A stretch of 52,387 nt of DNA from Reyranella sp. (GTDB lineage Bacteria; Pseudomonadota; Alphaproteobacteria; Reyranellales; Reyranellaceae). The DNA is taken from positions 1-52,387 of the forward strand of contig JAKFVH010000232.1 of assembly GCA_021732285.1 (NCBI GenBank). The letters are read 5' to 3'. The translations under genes were made by a program, and so were the position numbers. The notes below the pieces were generated by a model. That model was not told the origin of the DNA. It did not search any database and was given only the letters and a program-made list of their open reading frames with translations. This document shows positions 28,909-37,587 of this stretch, piece by piece. How positions within the stretch are numbered: position 1 is the first letter of the stretch; each line of letters opens with the position of its first letter.

Positions 28909-28923
28909 GTTCTAGCTATGTTC
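28909..28923. promoter_or_regulatory. Candidate LexA (SOS) box upstream of recA
   Basis: GTTC-TAGCTAT-GTTC, a direct repeat with 7-base spacing, is the form of LexA box known in alphaproteobacteria (GTTC-N7-GTTC). It lies 143-157 bp upstream of the recA ATG and 33 bp from the IS1595 target duplication. Additional GTTC sites around 28896 and 28933 have a 9-base spacing and do not fit the consensus. Confidence 0.7.
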
Positions 28924-28963
28924 GCCTCGGTCGTTCGCCTCTATGGGGAAAGCGTTATCAATC

Positions 28964-28989
28964 GGCGACGTTACACTTCACACGTCCAA
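28964..28989. repeat. IS1595 element left terminal inverted repeat
   Basis: Begins GGCGACGTTACACTTCACAC and ends GTCCAA. It matches the reverse complement of 30849-30874 at 24 of 26 positions. The target duplication TATCAATC directly precedes it. Confidence 0.9.
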
Positions 28990-29022
28990 CGTGATATATG
29001 GGGTGCGACAGGCCGGCGACGA

Positions 29023-29202
29023 CTACCCCGCCTGGCGCTTGGGGCGTTTCTTCGGCGCCGGGCGCGGGTCTCGCTTGGCAGCCGCTACCTTGCGGAACGC
29101 ACGGTCAAACTGCGCGGGCGATTCCGAGGCTTCCAGTTCGGTCGCCAGGTCCACGAACCGTTTGTACTGGGCGGGATCGTCAGGGGCGCGGGGCTTCGGC
29201 AT
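29023..29202 (-). CDS. Small hypothetical passenger protein
   Basis: A 59-residue basic protein beginning MPKPRAPDDPAQYKRFVDLA, with a Glu/Ser-rich middle and a Lys/Arg/Pro-rich tail (KRDPRPAPKKRPKRQ). The start at 29202 is chosen over an ATG three codons upstream because AGGA stands eight bases ahead. It resembles short alphaproteobacterial hypothetical proteins of the form 'DPxxQxxRFxxxAxExE...FxRAFxKV'. It lies in the IS1595 element, downstream of the other passenger gene and on the same strand. Its role is unknown. Confidence 0.55.
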   Translation of the reverse strand: MPKPRAPDDPAQYKRFVDLATELEASESPAQFDRAFRKVAAAKRDPRPAPKKRPKRQAG

Positions 29203-29243
29203 GACTGTCATCCTAGCACGATTGGCGGTGCACTATGAGTGGC

Positions 29244-29825
29244 CTACGGAGGATCGCCCGGCTCGCGAAAGACCGCGCGCGAACGGATGCCCTTGGCCCA
29301 AAGCGTCTCGCAATGGTCGAAGAACTCTTTGCGTTCCATTTTCCGAATCCCCGCAACGGCCCTCGGGGTAACGCCACCCGCGACAAGGCCCTCCAGCGTA
29401 ACGCCAAGAAGCTCCGGAAAGTGAGCAAGGTGCCACATGATGATTGATGATTCCTCAACGGATTGCGGCTCCTTCATTCGCTGCAGAGCGATACTGCAAA
29501 CCAGGAGGATCATGTCGTTGTTGGTTGGCGTGAAATCATACGTGCCATTCAAATCATCCCGCGCATGCTTCAGGAAGTTGGCCGACTTGCGGATACCGCT
29601 TCCCCATTTCTGGCGCATGTCCTTAGGGATGACATCGAGATCAAAGAGCAAATTCTTTAGGCCCCGAGCCCTGAACAGCGCGTGAATAATCTCATGAGCG
29701 GCAGAAGCAAGCCCATTGATCGAAGCGGGATCACCATCAGCAAACCAAAGCCTGATGGCAGTCTGCAACTGGCTTCTGGCGACGCCCATCTTTGTCCAGC
29801 GCACTCGTTTGATCGGCTTCGTCAT
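29244..29825 (-). CDS. Hypothetical passenger protein with AHEI and NFLKHA motifs
   Basis: A 193-residue soluble protein with QLQTAIRLWFADGDPASI near residue 20, AAHEIIHALFRARG at about 42-55, and SANFLKHARDD at about 82-92. The pattern 'QLxTAIxLWFxDGDPxSIxxLAxAAHEI...FxKHA' belongs to a widespread family of unknown function in alphaproteobacteria. The all-helical look and histidine-bearing motifs are reminiscent of HEPN-like proteins, but the canonical RxxxxH is not visible and the comparison is loose. The gene lies wholly within the IS1595 ends, 51 bp downstream of the transposase, so it is mobilised with it. GC is lower than in the surrounding genes. Confidence 0.6.
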   Translation of the reverse strand: MTKPIKRVRWTKMGVARSQLQTAIRLWFADGDPASINGLASAAHEIIHALFRARGLKNLLFDLDVIPKDMRQKWGSGIRKSANFLKHARDDLNGTYDFTPTNNDMILLVCSIALQRMKEPQSVEESSIIMWHLAHFPELLGVTLEGLVAGGVTPRAVAGIRKMERKEFFDHCETLWAKGIRSRAVFREPGDPP

Positions 29826-29876
29826 AGATCCCCGAGCAGTAGCCGAAGGAGACGCTTGAGCTTGGGGCGTGCTCGA

Positions 29877-30827
29877 CTACGCGCCACCAACTTTATCGTA
29901 GGTCAGGCGACGGCCCTTAGCATTGCGGATCGCAAGATTGGCGCGCGTCACGTCGTTAACCCCAAGCCGCTCCCGATTGCTGTAACGGAAGTCGAATTCG
30001 TTCAGATAGCGATGCAGGTGGGCCTCGCTGACGTGCTGATACGTGCCGTACAGGCCACGCCGCAGGATCGAGAAGAAGCCTTCGACGGTGTTCGTGTGAG
30101 CGTCGCCCCGGACGTACTCACCGGTAGAGTGGTTGACGCGTTCGTGGCGCGAAAAGTGCGGCGGCAGGTCACCATAGGCGCTGTCCGTCATCAGCTTGGA
30201 GCCGCGCCGCGTGCCGGTCATCAGCACACGGTGAAGCGTCTCCGCGCGGATGTTCGGCACCTGCACAGAGCGCACGCTGCCGTCACGCTCCACAAGCGAC
30301 AGGACGATTTGCTTCTCGACCGGCTTGCGCCACTTCTTCCGGCCAGCAATGGCACCGATGTAAACCTCATCGGCCTCGACCGTGGCGCTCAGGCCGCCGA
30401 GCGGCGGAACGTCGTTCGCCGTGCCGGGCTTCATGATCTCGCGAATACGGTGGGTCAGGAACCAAGCCGTCTTCATCGAGCAATTGAGAAGCCGCTGTAT
30501 CTGGCGCGTCGAGATACCCTTCTTGCTGCTGTTCAGCAGGTGGATGGCCTGGAGCCACAGGTGCAGCGGCAGGTGGCTATCCTCAAAGATCGTCCCGACG
30601 CGCACGGTGAATTCCTTGCGGCAGGCGTAGCACTTGCGCAGGCCGTGGCGGATCGCGCCTTCCGGGTTCTTCTGGCTGGGCTTGGAACGGGCGTTCAGCT
30701 TGCCGATCTTGTCGGAATTGCCGCAGTGCGGGCACACCGGACCGCGCGGCCAGAGCATCATCTCGACGTAGTCGAAGGCGGCGTCTTCGTTCTGGAAGCG
30801 GGGTTCGGAGAGGATCGCGTGGGCCAT
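29877..30827 (-). CDS. IS1595 family transposase
   Basis: A 316-residue transposase. The N-terminus has a zinc ribbon with CPHCGNSDKIGK and, further on, CYACRKEFTVRVGTIFEDS; the catalytic ISXO2-like domain follows with VEADEVYIGAIAGRKKW, LMTDSAYGD and HTNTVEGFFSILRRGLYGTYQH, giving the expected D-D-N plus downstream H/K residues. The protein is full length and uninterrupted. Start at 30827 is the first ATG after the inverted repeat. It should mobilise the 1911-bp element in which it lies. Confidence 0.93.
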   Translation of the reverse strand: MAHAILSEPRFQNEDAAFDYVEMMLWPRGPVCPHCGNSDKIGKLNARSKPSQKNPEGAIRHGLRKCYACRKEFTVRVGTIFEDSHLPLHLWLQAIHLLNSSKKGISTRQIQRLLNCSMKTAWFLTHRIREIMKPGTANDVPPLGGLSATVEADEVYIGAIAGRKKWRKPVEKQIVLSLVERDGSVRSVQVPNIRAETLHRVLMTGTRRGSKLMTDSAYGDLPPHFSRHERVNHSTGEYVRGDAHTNTVEGFFSILRRGLYGTYQHVSEAHLHRYLNEFDFRYSNRERLGVNDVTRANLAIRNAKGRRLTYDKVGGA

Positions 30828-30848
30828 GGCGGTATACTAGCCATGGGA

Positions 30849-30874
30849 TTGGAAGTGTCAAGTGTAACGTCGCC
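30849..30874. repeat. IS1595 element right terminal inverted repeat
   Basis: Ends CAAGTGTAACGTCGCC and is directly followed by TATCAATC (30875-30882), the second copy of the target duplication, which includes the TGA of the response-regulator gene. Confidence 0.9.
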
Positions 30875-30876
30875 TA

Positions 30877-31584
30877 TCAATCCTTGGGCGGCACAAACAT
30901 GTAACCCACACCCCTCACCGTGCGGATCGCCTCGGGGTGCGCGGGATCCTTCTCGACCTTGCGCCGGATGCGGGTGATGCGCAGGTCCATGGCGCGATCG
31001 AACACCTCCATCTCGCGATGGCCGATGGTCTCGAGCAGCCAGTCGCGCGCCAGCGGCCGGTTGGGGTTCTCGGCGAACACCTTCAACAGGTCGAATTCGC
31101 TGGCCGACAGCGTCTCCTCGCTGCCGTCGGCGTCGACCAGCACGCGCTTCTCGAGGTCGAGCACGCGCCGCCCCATGCGCACCCGCGGCCCGGCCGACGG
31201 CGCCGCCGCGCCCGAGGCGCGGCGCAGCACGCTCTTGATGCGGGCCAGAAGCTCGCGTGGATCGAAGGGTTTCGGGATGTAGTCGTCGGCGCCGGTCTCG
31301 AGGCCGACCACGCGGTCGACCGTGTCGCCCGCCGCCGTCACCATGATGATGCAGATGCGGCCGCTCTTCTCGCGCAGCCAGCGGGCGACGGCGAAGCCGT
31401 CCTCGCCGGGCAGGCCGACATCGAGCAGGACCAGGGCCGGCATCTCACGCTCGACCATGCGGCGCAAACCGGCCCCCGATTCGAAGCCGGTGACGCGGAA
31501 GCCCTGGCGGCTGAGATAGTCGAGCAGAAGCTGGCGCTGGGCTGCTTCGTCCTCGACCACGACGATATGCTGACGCTTGTCCAT
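30877..31584 (-). CDS. OmpR-family two-component response regulator
   Basis: A 235-residue regulator: receiver domain with acidic pair ED at residues 11-12, phosphoacceptor Asp55 in LVLLDVGLPGEDGF, and Lys in DDYIPKPFDPRELLARIK. It is followed by a winged-helix DNA-binding domain starting MGRRVLDLEKRVLV and ending DLRITRIRRKVEKDP, TVRGVGYMF. It diverges from the hybrid kinase gene and probably receives phosphate from it via the Hpt domain. The last residues PPKD and the stop lie at the IS1595 boundary; the 8-bp duplication kept the C-terminus intact. Confidence 0.92.
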   Translation of the reverse strand: MDKRQHIVVVEDEAAQRQLLLDYLSRQGFRVTGFESGAGLRRMVEREMPALVLLDVGLPGEDGFAVARWLREKSGRICIIMVTAAGDTVDRVVGLETGADDYIPKPFDPRELLARIKSVLRRASGAAAPSAGPRVRMGRRVLDLEKRVLVDADGSEETLSASEFDLLKVFAENPNRPLARDWLLETIGHREMEVFDRAMDLRITRIRRKVEKDPAHPEAIRTVRGVGYMFVPPKD

Positions 31585-31730
31585 CTGCCCCCTTGCCGCG
31601 CAAGCCTACCATATGCAGCGTAGGTTCAAATAACTGTCACGGCCGCGAGCTGTTGAAGACACGGGCGCCGCGGGCCCGGGCGAATTCCTCGGTGCAGATG
31701 CCCCTCGGTCCATGGCCGCCAGTCGCGGCC

Positions 31731-31785
31731 GTTTGTGTCGCCGACATGTCGCGGAACGCGGACGGGCGACACAAACGATACAAAG
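31731..31785. promoter_or_regulatory. Candidate response-regulator binding sites (TTTGTNTCG repeats) in the divergent promoter region
   Basis: GTTTGTGTCGCC (31731-31742) and its exact reverse complement GGCGACACAAAC (31765-31776) form a 12-bp inverted repeat. On the leftward strand the right arm is preceded by a second 9-base unit, giving TTTGTATCG-TTTGTGTCG-CC over 31765-31785. The tandem 9-base unit matches the site at 35882-35900 upstream of a small membrane gene. Location between the regulator and the kinase genes suggests autoregulation. The rest of 31585-31835 holds no other recognisable element. Confidence 0.5.
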
Positions 31786-31835
31786 CGCGCGGCTTGTGAC
31801 ACACGGTCGATACGTCGACCTTCCAGCATGCCGCA

Positions 31836-34800
31836 ATGGCCCAACTGGACATCGCCGGCATCGATCCCAAGCGGATCGAGCAGGTCGTCACCCACCGTTT
31901 GGTTGAGATCCCGACGCTGCCCAAGGTCCTGGCGCTGCCGATCTTCGGCGCGGTGGCGGCGGCTCTCTATGCCGGCCTGGCGCCGCTCTGGATGTTCCTG
32001 GCGCCGGCGGCGGTCTACGTCCTCTCCGTGTGGGGCTCGTGGCGGGTCCAGGTTATCTATCGGCGCGATCCGTCGGCGGTGAGCCTCGCCGGCTGGCGCT
32101 GGCTCTACACTGTCACCGCCGTGCCGACCTCGTTCGCCAACGGGCTGATGGGCGGCTTCTTCGCCAGCCTGCCAGGGGCCGAGGAGGAACGCGCGCTGTG
32201 GGCGCTGGCGCTCTGCCTGATCGTCGGCGGCACGCCCTCGCGCGGCCTCGACGGGCGCACCTACACGCTGTCGGCCGCTTCGCTGGTGCTGCCGATGGCG
32301 GGCGTGCTGGTGCTGGGCGACGGCAGCCGGCATGCCATCGGGCTCGCGGCGATCATGCTGGGCTTCGTCGCCATCATCTCCCTGTTCGCCCACATCGAGC
32401 GCAGGCGCACGCGCGCGGAGATCGCCCGCGACCTCGCTGCCCACGACCTGTCCAAGAGCCTCGACGATGCGCACCGCGACGTGGCCTTCGCCGAGGAGAC
32501 CATGCGCACCATGCTCGACAACATGAGCGACGGCGCGCTGCTCTACGAAGGCGACGGCCGCTGGGTCTACCAGAACAAGGCGATGGCGCGCCTGCACGAC
32601 ATGTCGGACGAGGTGTTGAAGGGGCTGCCGACCTTCAAGGACATCATCCGCTATCGCGCGCTGCGCGGCGACTACGGCCCGCTCGAGACGCTGCCCGGCG
32701 GCCTGGAGGGCTGGATCGCGAGCCGCGCCGCGCGCTTTAACCTGCCGGGCCAGCCGGCCGAGCGGCGGCGCACCATCACCGGCCGCACCGTCGAGGTGAC
32801 CTACCGGCCATTGCCCGGCGGCCGCGTGCTGACGGTGCATCGCGACCTCACCGACATCGTCGAGCAGGAGAGCCGGCTCACCCAGGCGCAGTCCGAGCAG
32901 GAACGCACGCGCGCCACCATGCGCTCGGTGCTCGACAACATGGGCGATGGCGCAGCGCTCTACGCCCCGGACGGCGGGCTCCTGTTCCACAACGCCGCCT
33001 TCGGCCGCCTGCTCGACCTCGACGCCACGACCATCGCCACCACCATCAATCTCGCCGACATCGCCCGCTTCCAGCTGACGCGCGGCGACTTCGGCCCGAT
33101 CGCCGACATCGACGCCGAGTTGGCCAGGCGCATGGCCATCATCGAGAGCGGCAACATCGCGCCGTTCGTGCGCACCGGCCGCAACGGGCTCACGCTCGAG
33201 ATCACCTCGCACCGGCTGGCCGACGGCCGCCTGCTGGTGACCTATCGCGACATCACCGAGCTCAAGACGCGCGAGCAGGAGCTCGAGCGCTCGCGCGGCA
33301 CCCTGCAGACCGTGCTCGACGAGATGCCGGACGCGCTCCTGGTCTACGACGCCGACGCGAAGTGGCTGTTCTTCAACAAGGCGACGCTGAAATTCCTCGA
33401 CCTCGATCGCGCGACCCTGACAGGGCTGTCCGACGCCTGGTCGATCCTCGACTACCAGATCGACCGCGGCGACTTCGGCGCGATGGATGCCGCCCAGCGC
33501 GCCGAATTCGTCGAGGCACGCAAGCAGATCTTCGCCTCGGGCACCGAGGGCTGGATGCTGCTGAAGCGCGGCGACCGCATGCTGCACTTCCGGCTGACCG
33601 TGCTCGACAATGGCTGGCGGCTCGGCATGTTCCGCGACGTCACCGACCTCGAAGGCGCCCGCCAGTTGGCGGTGGACGCGCGCCAGACGCTGCTGCTCGC
33701 CATGGAAGCGATGGACGACGGCATCGCCTTCCTCGATCGCGACGAGCGGCTGGTGCAGAGCAACGAGGCCTACCGGCGCTTCATGCAGGGCTTGCCGGAG
33801 ATCGTGACGCCGGGCGTCGTGCTGCGCGACGCCGTGCACCATGCCGCCAAGGTGCTGAAGCCGCCCAAGGAGACGCCGGAAGCCTGGGCCGAGCGCCAGC
33901 TCACGACGCTGCGTTCGGGTCGTCCCGCCCTGATCCCCTACGGCCCCAACAAATGGGCGCGCGTGTCGCTTGACTACGCCACCGACGGCCGCGCCGTCGT
34001 GCTGGTGAGCGACGTCTCCGAGGAGCGCCGCCGCCAGCGCGACCTCGAGCAGGCCCTGGTCGCAGCCGAGAAGTCGCGCGAGGACGCGGTTGCCGCCGAC
34101 CAGGCGAAGTCGACCTTCCTCGCCACCATGAGCCACGAGATCAGGACGCCCATGAACGGCGTTTTGGGCATGATGGAAGTGCTGGAAGCCGAGGGCGTGC
34201 GGGAGGGCCAGGCACGCACCGTGGCGACCATGCGCGAATCGGCCCAGGCGCTGCTGCGCATCATCGACGACGTGCTCGATTTTTCCAAGATCGAGGCAGG
34301 CGGGCTCGAGCTCGAGGAGACGCCGTTCTCGCTGACCGGCCTGGTCGACAGCGTCGTGGCGACCTTCCACCCGCAGGCCGAGCGCAAGGGCCTGTCACTG
34401 GTCGCCGCCGTGGCGCCGGGCTCGACCGACATTCTGATGGGCGATCCCACGCGGGTCCGCCAGATCCTGTTCAACCTTTTGGGCAATGCGCTGAAATTCA
34501 CCGAGCGCGGCGGCGCCATGATCCGCGCCCGCACCGAGCCGATGGGCGATGGTCGCGCCCACGTCGTGCTGACGGTCAGCGACACCGGCATCGGCATGAA
34601 AGACAGCCAGCAGGCCCGCCTGTTCCAGCCCTTCTCGCAGGCCGACAGTTCCACGACCCGGCGCTACGGCGGCACCGGGCTCGGACTCTCGATCGTGCGG
34701 CGCCTGGCGCAGCTCATGGGCGGCGACGTCACGGTCGAGAGTGCGCCCGGCGCCGGCTCGACCTTCACCGTGATCCTCGAACTGGTGGCGGCGCCCGCCG

Positions 34801-35582
34801 ATTCGCCGCTGGTCGACCTGCCGGTGGTCGAGCAGCCGGTCGAGACTCTGCCCGCCTCTCCCCGGGTCGCCGGCAACAACGTGCTGGTGGTCGACGACCA
34901 TCCGATCAACCGCGAGGTGCTGGTGCGCCAGCTCCAGGCGCTGGGTGTCGGCGCCGATTCGGCGGCGGACGGGCGCGAGGGGCTGAAGGCGTGGAGCGTG
35001 GGCCACTACGCCATCGTCTTCGCCGACGTGCACATGCCGCTGATGGACGGCTTCGAGATGACAGCCGAGATCCGCCGCCTGGAGGCGGCCGAGGGCCGGC
35101 CGCGCACGCCGATCGTGGCGGTGACGGCCAATGCCATGGCGGGCGAGGACGAGCGCTGCCGCGCCGCCGGCATGGACGGCTATCTCTCCAAGCCGGTCGG
35201 CCTGCCGCGGCTGCGCGCCACCCTGCAGCGCTGGCTGCGCGGCGCCGACGACGCGGCGCCGGCCATCGATCCCGCCGTGCTCGATCCCTGGATGCAGGGC
35301 GACGAGGCGGCGCGCCGCGATCTTTTGGCGAAGTTCAGCCGCTCGGCGTCCGAATCGCGCCAGGATATCGAGACGGCGATGGCGGCGGGCGATCTCGCCG
35401 CCCTGGCGGCGGCAGCGCACCGGCTGAAAGGCAGCGCGCTCGCGGTCGGCGCCCGCGCGCTCGGCGACGCGGCGCAGACCCTCGAGCGGGCCGCCAAGGC
35501 CGGCGATCGGGCGACGTGTCAGGATGGGCTGGGTCCGCTCGCCGTCGAGGTCCAACGGGCTCAGGCGGAAATCGGCGCTTAA
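31836..35582 (+). CDS. Hybrid sensor histidine kinase with four PAS domains, REC and Hpt
   Basis: A 1248-residue sensor. Residues about 25-185 hold a membrane region of some five to six helices without a large periplasmic loop. PAS-type domains follow: [45 protein letters not shown] and [15 protein letters not shown]. The HisKA core has [16 protein letters not shown] (phosphoacceptor His about 767), the HATPase domain has [14 protein letters not shown] and [15 protein letters not shown], the receiver has [12 protein letters not shown] (Asp about 1063) and the C-terminal Hpt has [14 protein letters not shown] (His about 1196). It is thus an internal phosphorelay, probably passing phosphate to the divergent OmpR-type regulator. 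A PAS hybrid kinase next to recA is a recurrent alphaproteobacterial arrangement. Confidence 0.9.
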   Translation: MAQLDIAGIDPKRIEQVVTHRLVEIPTLPKVLALPIFGAVAAALYAGLAPLWMFLAPAAVYVLSVWGSWRVQVIYRRDPSAVSLAGWRWLYTVTAVPTSFANGLMGGFFASLPGAEEERALWALALCLIVGGTPSRGLDGRTYTLSAASLVLPMAGVLVLGDGSRHAIGLAAIMLGFVAIISLFAHIERRRTRAEIARDLAAHDLSKSLDDAHRDVAFAEETMRTMLDNMSDGALLYEGDGRWVYQNKAMARLHDMSDEVLKGLPTFKDIIRYRALRGDYGPLETLPGGLEGWIASRAARFNLPGQPAERRRTITGRTVEVTYRPLPGGRVLTVHRDLTDIVEQESRLTQAQSEQERTRATMRSVLDNMGDGAALYAPDGGLLFHNAAFGRLLDLDATTIATTINLADIARFQLTRGDFGPIADIDAELARRMAIIESGNIAPFVRTGRNGLTLEITSHRLADGRLLVTYRDITELKTREQELERSRGTLQTVLDEMPDALLVYDADAKWLFFNKATLKFLDLDRATLTGLSDAWSILDYQIDRGDFGAMDAAQRAEFVEARKQIFASGTEGWMLLKRGDRMLHFRLTVLDNGWRLGMFRDVTDLEGARQLAVDARQTLLLAMEAMDDGIAFLDRDERLVQSNEAYRRFMQGLPEIVTPGVVLRDAVHHAAKVLKPPKETPEAWAERQLTTLRSGRPALIPYGPNKWARVSLDYATDGRAVVLVSDVSEERRRQRDLEQALVAAEKSREDAVAADQAKSTFLATMSHEIRTPMNGVLGMMEVLEAEGVREGQARTVATMRESAQALLRIIDDVLDFSKIEAGGLELEETPFSLTGLVDSVVATFHPQAERKGLSLVAAVAPGSTDILMGDPTRVRQILFNLLGNALKFTERGGAMIRARTEPMGDGRAHVVLTVSDTGIGMKDSQQARLFQPFSQADSSTTRRYGGTGLGLSIVRRLAQLMGGDVTVESAPGAGSTFTVILELVAAPADSPLVDLPVVEQPVETLPASPRVAGNNVLVVDDHPINREVLVRQLQALGVGADSAADGREGLKAWSVGHYAIVFADVHMPLMDGFEMTAEIRRLEAAEGRPRTPIVAVTANAMAGEDERCRAAGMDGYLSKPVGLPRLRATLQRWLRGADDAAPAIDPAVLDPWMQGDEAARRDLLAKFSRSASESRQDIETAMAAGDLAALAAAAHRLKGSALAVGARALGDAAQTLERAAKAGDRATCQDGLGPLAVEVQRAQAEIGA

Positions 35583-35590
35583 GGAGCCTG

Positions 35591-35776
35591 TTAGCGGGCC
35601 TCGTAGATGGCGCCCCAGGGGGCGACATCCTTGGGCGCGCGGTCGCGGCGGTTGGGCTTGGCGACGACGACCCAGATGAAGGTGGTCAGGGCGAACACGG
35701 TGCCAGCGACGGGCGAGCCGGCCAGGACGGAAATGATGGCGAAGAAGGCCAGGAGGCTGCCGATCAGCTGAAACAT
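35591..35776 (-). CDS. Small two-helix membrane protein
   Basis: A 61-residue protein with two hydrophobic helices (QLIGSLLAFFAIISVLAG and AGTVFALTTFIWVVVA) and a basic tail NRRDRAPKDVAPWG. It is convergent with the hybrid kinase gene, 8 bp away. Candidate binding sites for the nearby response regulator lie 60-125 bp upstream of its start, so it may be a target and perhaps a modulator of that two-component system. No family recognised. Confidence 0.55.
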   Translation of the reverse strand: MFQLIGSLLAFFAIISVLAGSPVAGTVFALTTFIWVVVAKPNRRDRAPKDVAPWGAIYEAR

Positions 35777-35836
35777 GGGGTTCCCCCGGGGGGTGCTCGG
35801 TGAGGCGGAGCGGTATTGCCCTCGCCGGACGCCCCG

Positions 35837-35900
35837 TTTGTATCGGCCTGCCGTATCTTCGCCGTATTGCGAGCCGGGAAATTTGTTTCGTCTGTGTCGC
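35837..35900. promoter_or_regulatory. TTTGTNTCG repeats upstream of the small membrane protein gene
   Basis: A single unit TTTGTATCG occurs at 35837-35845, and a tandem pair TTTGTTTCG-TCTGTGTCG-C at 35882-35900. The pair matches the tandem unit in the kinase/regulator promoter (31765-31785) at 17 of 19 positions. All are in the gap between two leftward genes, ahead of the small membrane gene starting at 35776. A shared operator for the OmpR-type regulator is inferred. Confidence 0.45.
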
Positions 35901-35909
35901 GAAGACGAG

Positions 35910-36380
35910 CTAGCCGTGGGCCGTCAGCGACTTGCCGTCGTGCTCGACCGGCTTGGCGTCGATCAGCACGAACGCCACCACGCAAGGCGCGGTCGAGCGG
36001 TTGACCCAGTTGTGGATGGTGCCGCGCTGCACCAGGACGTCGCCGGCGCGCAGCGTGACGACCTGGTCGTCGAGCTCCATGTCGATCTCGCCCGACAGCA
36101 CCACCGCATAGTCGATGGAATCGGTGCGATGGTTGCGCGGGGTCACGCCGGGCGCGTACTCGATCACGCGGAAGACCGTGCCGTTGGCCCGCGTCGTACC
36201 GCTGATCTCCTTGGCGGTGTCCCTGAGGCCGTTATTGTCGACCGGGAAGCCTGCGGTCGACCAGATGTTGGCGATGGTCGCTCCCGGCCGGAACGACACG
36301 ACATCACGCGAGACCTCGTCGATGGCGACCTGGGCCTTGCCTTTGTCGTCGTGACTCGTGACCACCCGCCTGATCTTCAT
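35910..36380 (-). CDS. Cupin-domain protein
   Basis: A 156-residue single-domain cupin. The second half carries the two cupin motifs: PRNHRTDSIDYAVVLSGEID and DVLVQRGTIHNWVNRS, with the metal-binding histidines at H-R-T and T-I-H. The N-terminal half has VVSFRPGATIANIWST. Such proteins may be isomerases, dioxygenases or ligand sensors; no specific function is evident. The start has AGGAGAC ahead of it and lies 8 bp after the CoA-transferase stop, so the two genes are probably one transcript. Confidence 0.8.
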   Translation of the reverse strand: MKIRRVVTSHDDKGKAQVAIDEVSRDVVSFRPGATIANIWSTAGFPVDNNGLRDTAKEISGTTRANGTVFRVIEYAPGVTPRNHRTDSIDYAVVLSGEIDMELDDQVVTLRAGDVLVQRGTIHNWVNRSTAPCVVAFVLIDAKPVEHDGKSLTAHG

Positions 36381-36388
36381 GTCGTCTC

Positions 36389-37579
36389 CTACTTCGGGCC
36401 CAGCATGCCCGCGGCCTTGAGCGCGGCGATGCCCGCGGCATCGTAGCCGATCCCGGCCAGCACTGCGTCATTGTGCTGGCCGACCTCCGGCGGATCGGAG
36501 GTGAGCGGCGGCCGCCAGCCGAGCATCTGGAACGGCAGCAGCGGCAGGCGCGTCTTCACCCCGCCCGGCAAGGTGGTCGGCGCCAGCGAGCCGTTGGCTA
36601 AAAGATGCGGGTGATCGAACAGGTCCTGCGGCCGCGCCACCGGCGCGAAGGAGATGTCGGCTTCGAGGCACTTCTGCTCGAGCTCGTCCTTGCCGTAGCG
36701 CTTGAAGATTTCGGCGACCTTGGGCACCAGCCAGGGGCGCGCCTCTATGCGCTGGTTGTTGGTGGCGAGCTTGGGATCGGCGGCCATGTCCTGCTGGCCG
36801 AAGAACTCGCAGAAGCGCTTCCACTGGCCGTCGCTGGTGATGCCGATGAACACCTGCTGGCCGTCGTTGGTGTAAAAGATCTCGTAGATCGCCCACGAGC
36901 TCACGCGCTCGGGCATGGGCGGCGGCGGCGCACCGTTCATGGCGGTGATGGCGAGATGCTGGCCCATCAGGAACACGACCGATTCGAACAGCGCGCTCTC
37001 GACCAGCCCGCCCTTGCCGGTGCGCTGGCGCTGCTGCAGCGTCAGCACCGTACCGAAGGCACCGAACAGGCCGCCCAGAATGTCGACCACCGAGGTGCCG
37101 GCACGCAAAGGCCGCCCCGTTGGCCCCGTCATGTAGGCGAGCCCGCCCATCATCTGCACGACCTCGTCGAGCGCCGGGCGCTTTTCGTACGGCCCGGGCA
37201 AAAAGCCCTTCAGCGCGCAGTAGACCAGTCGCGGGTTGATCTTCTCCAGGTGCTCGGGCCCCAGCCCGCGCTTGCTCATCGAGCCCGGCGCGAAATTCTC
37301 GATCAGCACATCGGCCGACTGCAGCAGCTTCACCAGCACCGCGCGGCCTTCGGGCGCGTCGGCATCGAGTGCGAGGCTCTGCTTGTTGCGGTTGAAGTAG
37401 CCGAAGAAGCCGCCGCCGAAGCCCTTCAGCTTGCGCGTGCGATCGCCGTCGACCGGCTCGACCTTGATCACCTCGGCGCCGAGGTCGGCCAGGATCATGC
37501 CGCAGGACGGACCGAGGATGGTGTGGGTGAGCTCTATGACGCGGACGCCCTTGAGCGGCGGTGTGATGGCGGAAGTCAT
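36389..37579 (-). CDS. CaiB/BaiF (class III) CoA-transferase
   Basis: A 396-residue class III CoA-transferase. It begins PLKGVRVIELTHTILGPSC, carries ILADLGAEVIKVEPVDGDRTR, the FNRNKQSLALD segment and ADVLIENFAPGSMSKRG, with the expected catalytic Asp in the middle (DEVVQMMGGLAYMTG). These enzymes move CoA between a thioester and an organic acid. The start at 37579 follows GGAAGGAC; a longer frame upstream overlaps the preceding gene and is not conserved. Neighbouring oxidoreductase and receptor genes suggest a role in organic acid catabolism; the acid is not known. Confidence 0.9.
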   Translation of the reverse strand: MTSAITPPLKGVRVIELTHTILGPSCGMILADLGAEVIKVEPVDGDRTRKLKGFGGGFFGYFNRNKQSLALDADAPEGRAVLVKLLQSADVLIENFAPGSMSKRGLGPEHLEKINPRLVYCALKGFLPGPYEKRPALDEVVQMMGGLAYMTGPTGRPLRAGTSVVDILGGLFGAFGTVLTLQQRQRTGKGGLVESALFESVVFLMGQHLAITAMNGAPPPPMPERVSSWAIYEIFYTNDGQQVFIGITSDGQWKRFCEFFGQQDMAADPKLATNNQRIEARPWLVPKVAEIFKRYGKDELEQKCLEADISFAPVARPQDLFDHPHLLANGSLAPTTLPGGVKTRLPLLPFQMLGWRPPLTSDPPEVGQHNDAVLAGIGYDAAGIAALKAAGMLGPK

Positions 37580-37587
37580 GTCCTTCC

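Larger units (their letters stand above)
28964..30874 (-). mobile_element. Complete IS1595-family element with two passenger genes, 1911 bp
   Basis: The ends are 26-bp imperfect inverted repeats, GGCGACGTTACACTT(C/G)ACAC(G/T)TCCAA, with two mismatches. They are flanked by an exact 8-bp direct repeat TATCAATC at 28956-28963 and 30875-30882, the duplication length known for this family. Inside, all on the leftward strand, are the transposase (29877-30827), a 193-residue hypothetical gene and a 59-residue hypothetical gene. The intact ends, duplication and open reading frames suggest a recent insertion. It landed on the stop codon of the response-regulator gene, which the duplication restores. 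Confidence 0.9.

Noticed and set aside
28896..28937. Additional LexA boxes from GTTC pairs with 9-base spacing
   Set aside because: The alphaproteobacterial box needs 7 bases between the repeats; only 28909-28923 qualifies.
31626..34370. A 914-codon leftward frame opposite the hybrid kinase
   Set aside because: Antisense shadow of the kinase PAS and HisKA region; low-complexity His/Gly/Arg-rich sequence with no known motif or ribosome site.
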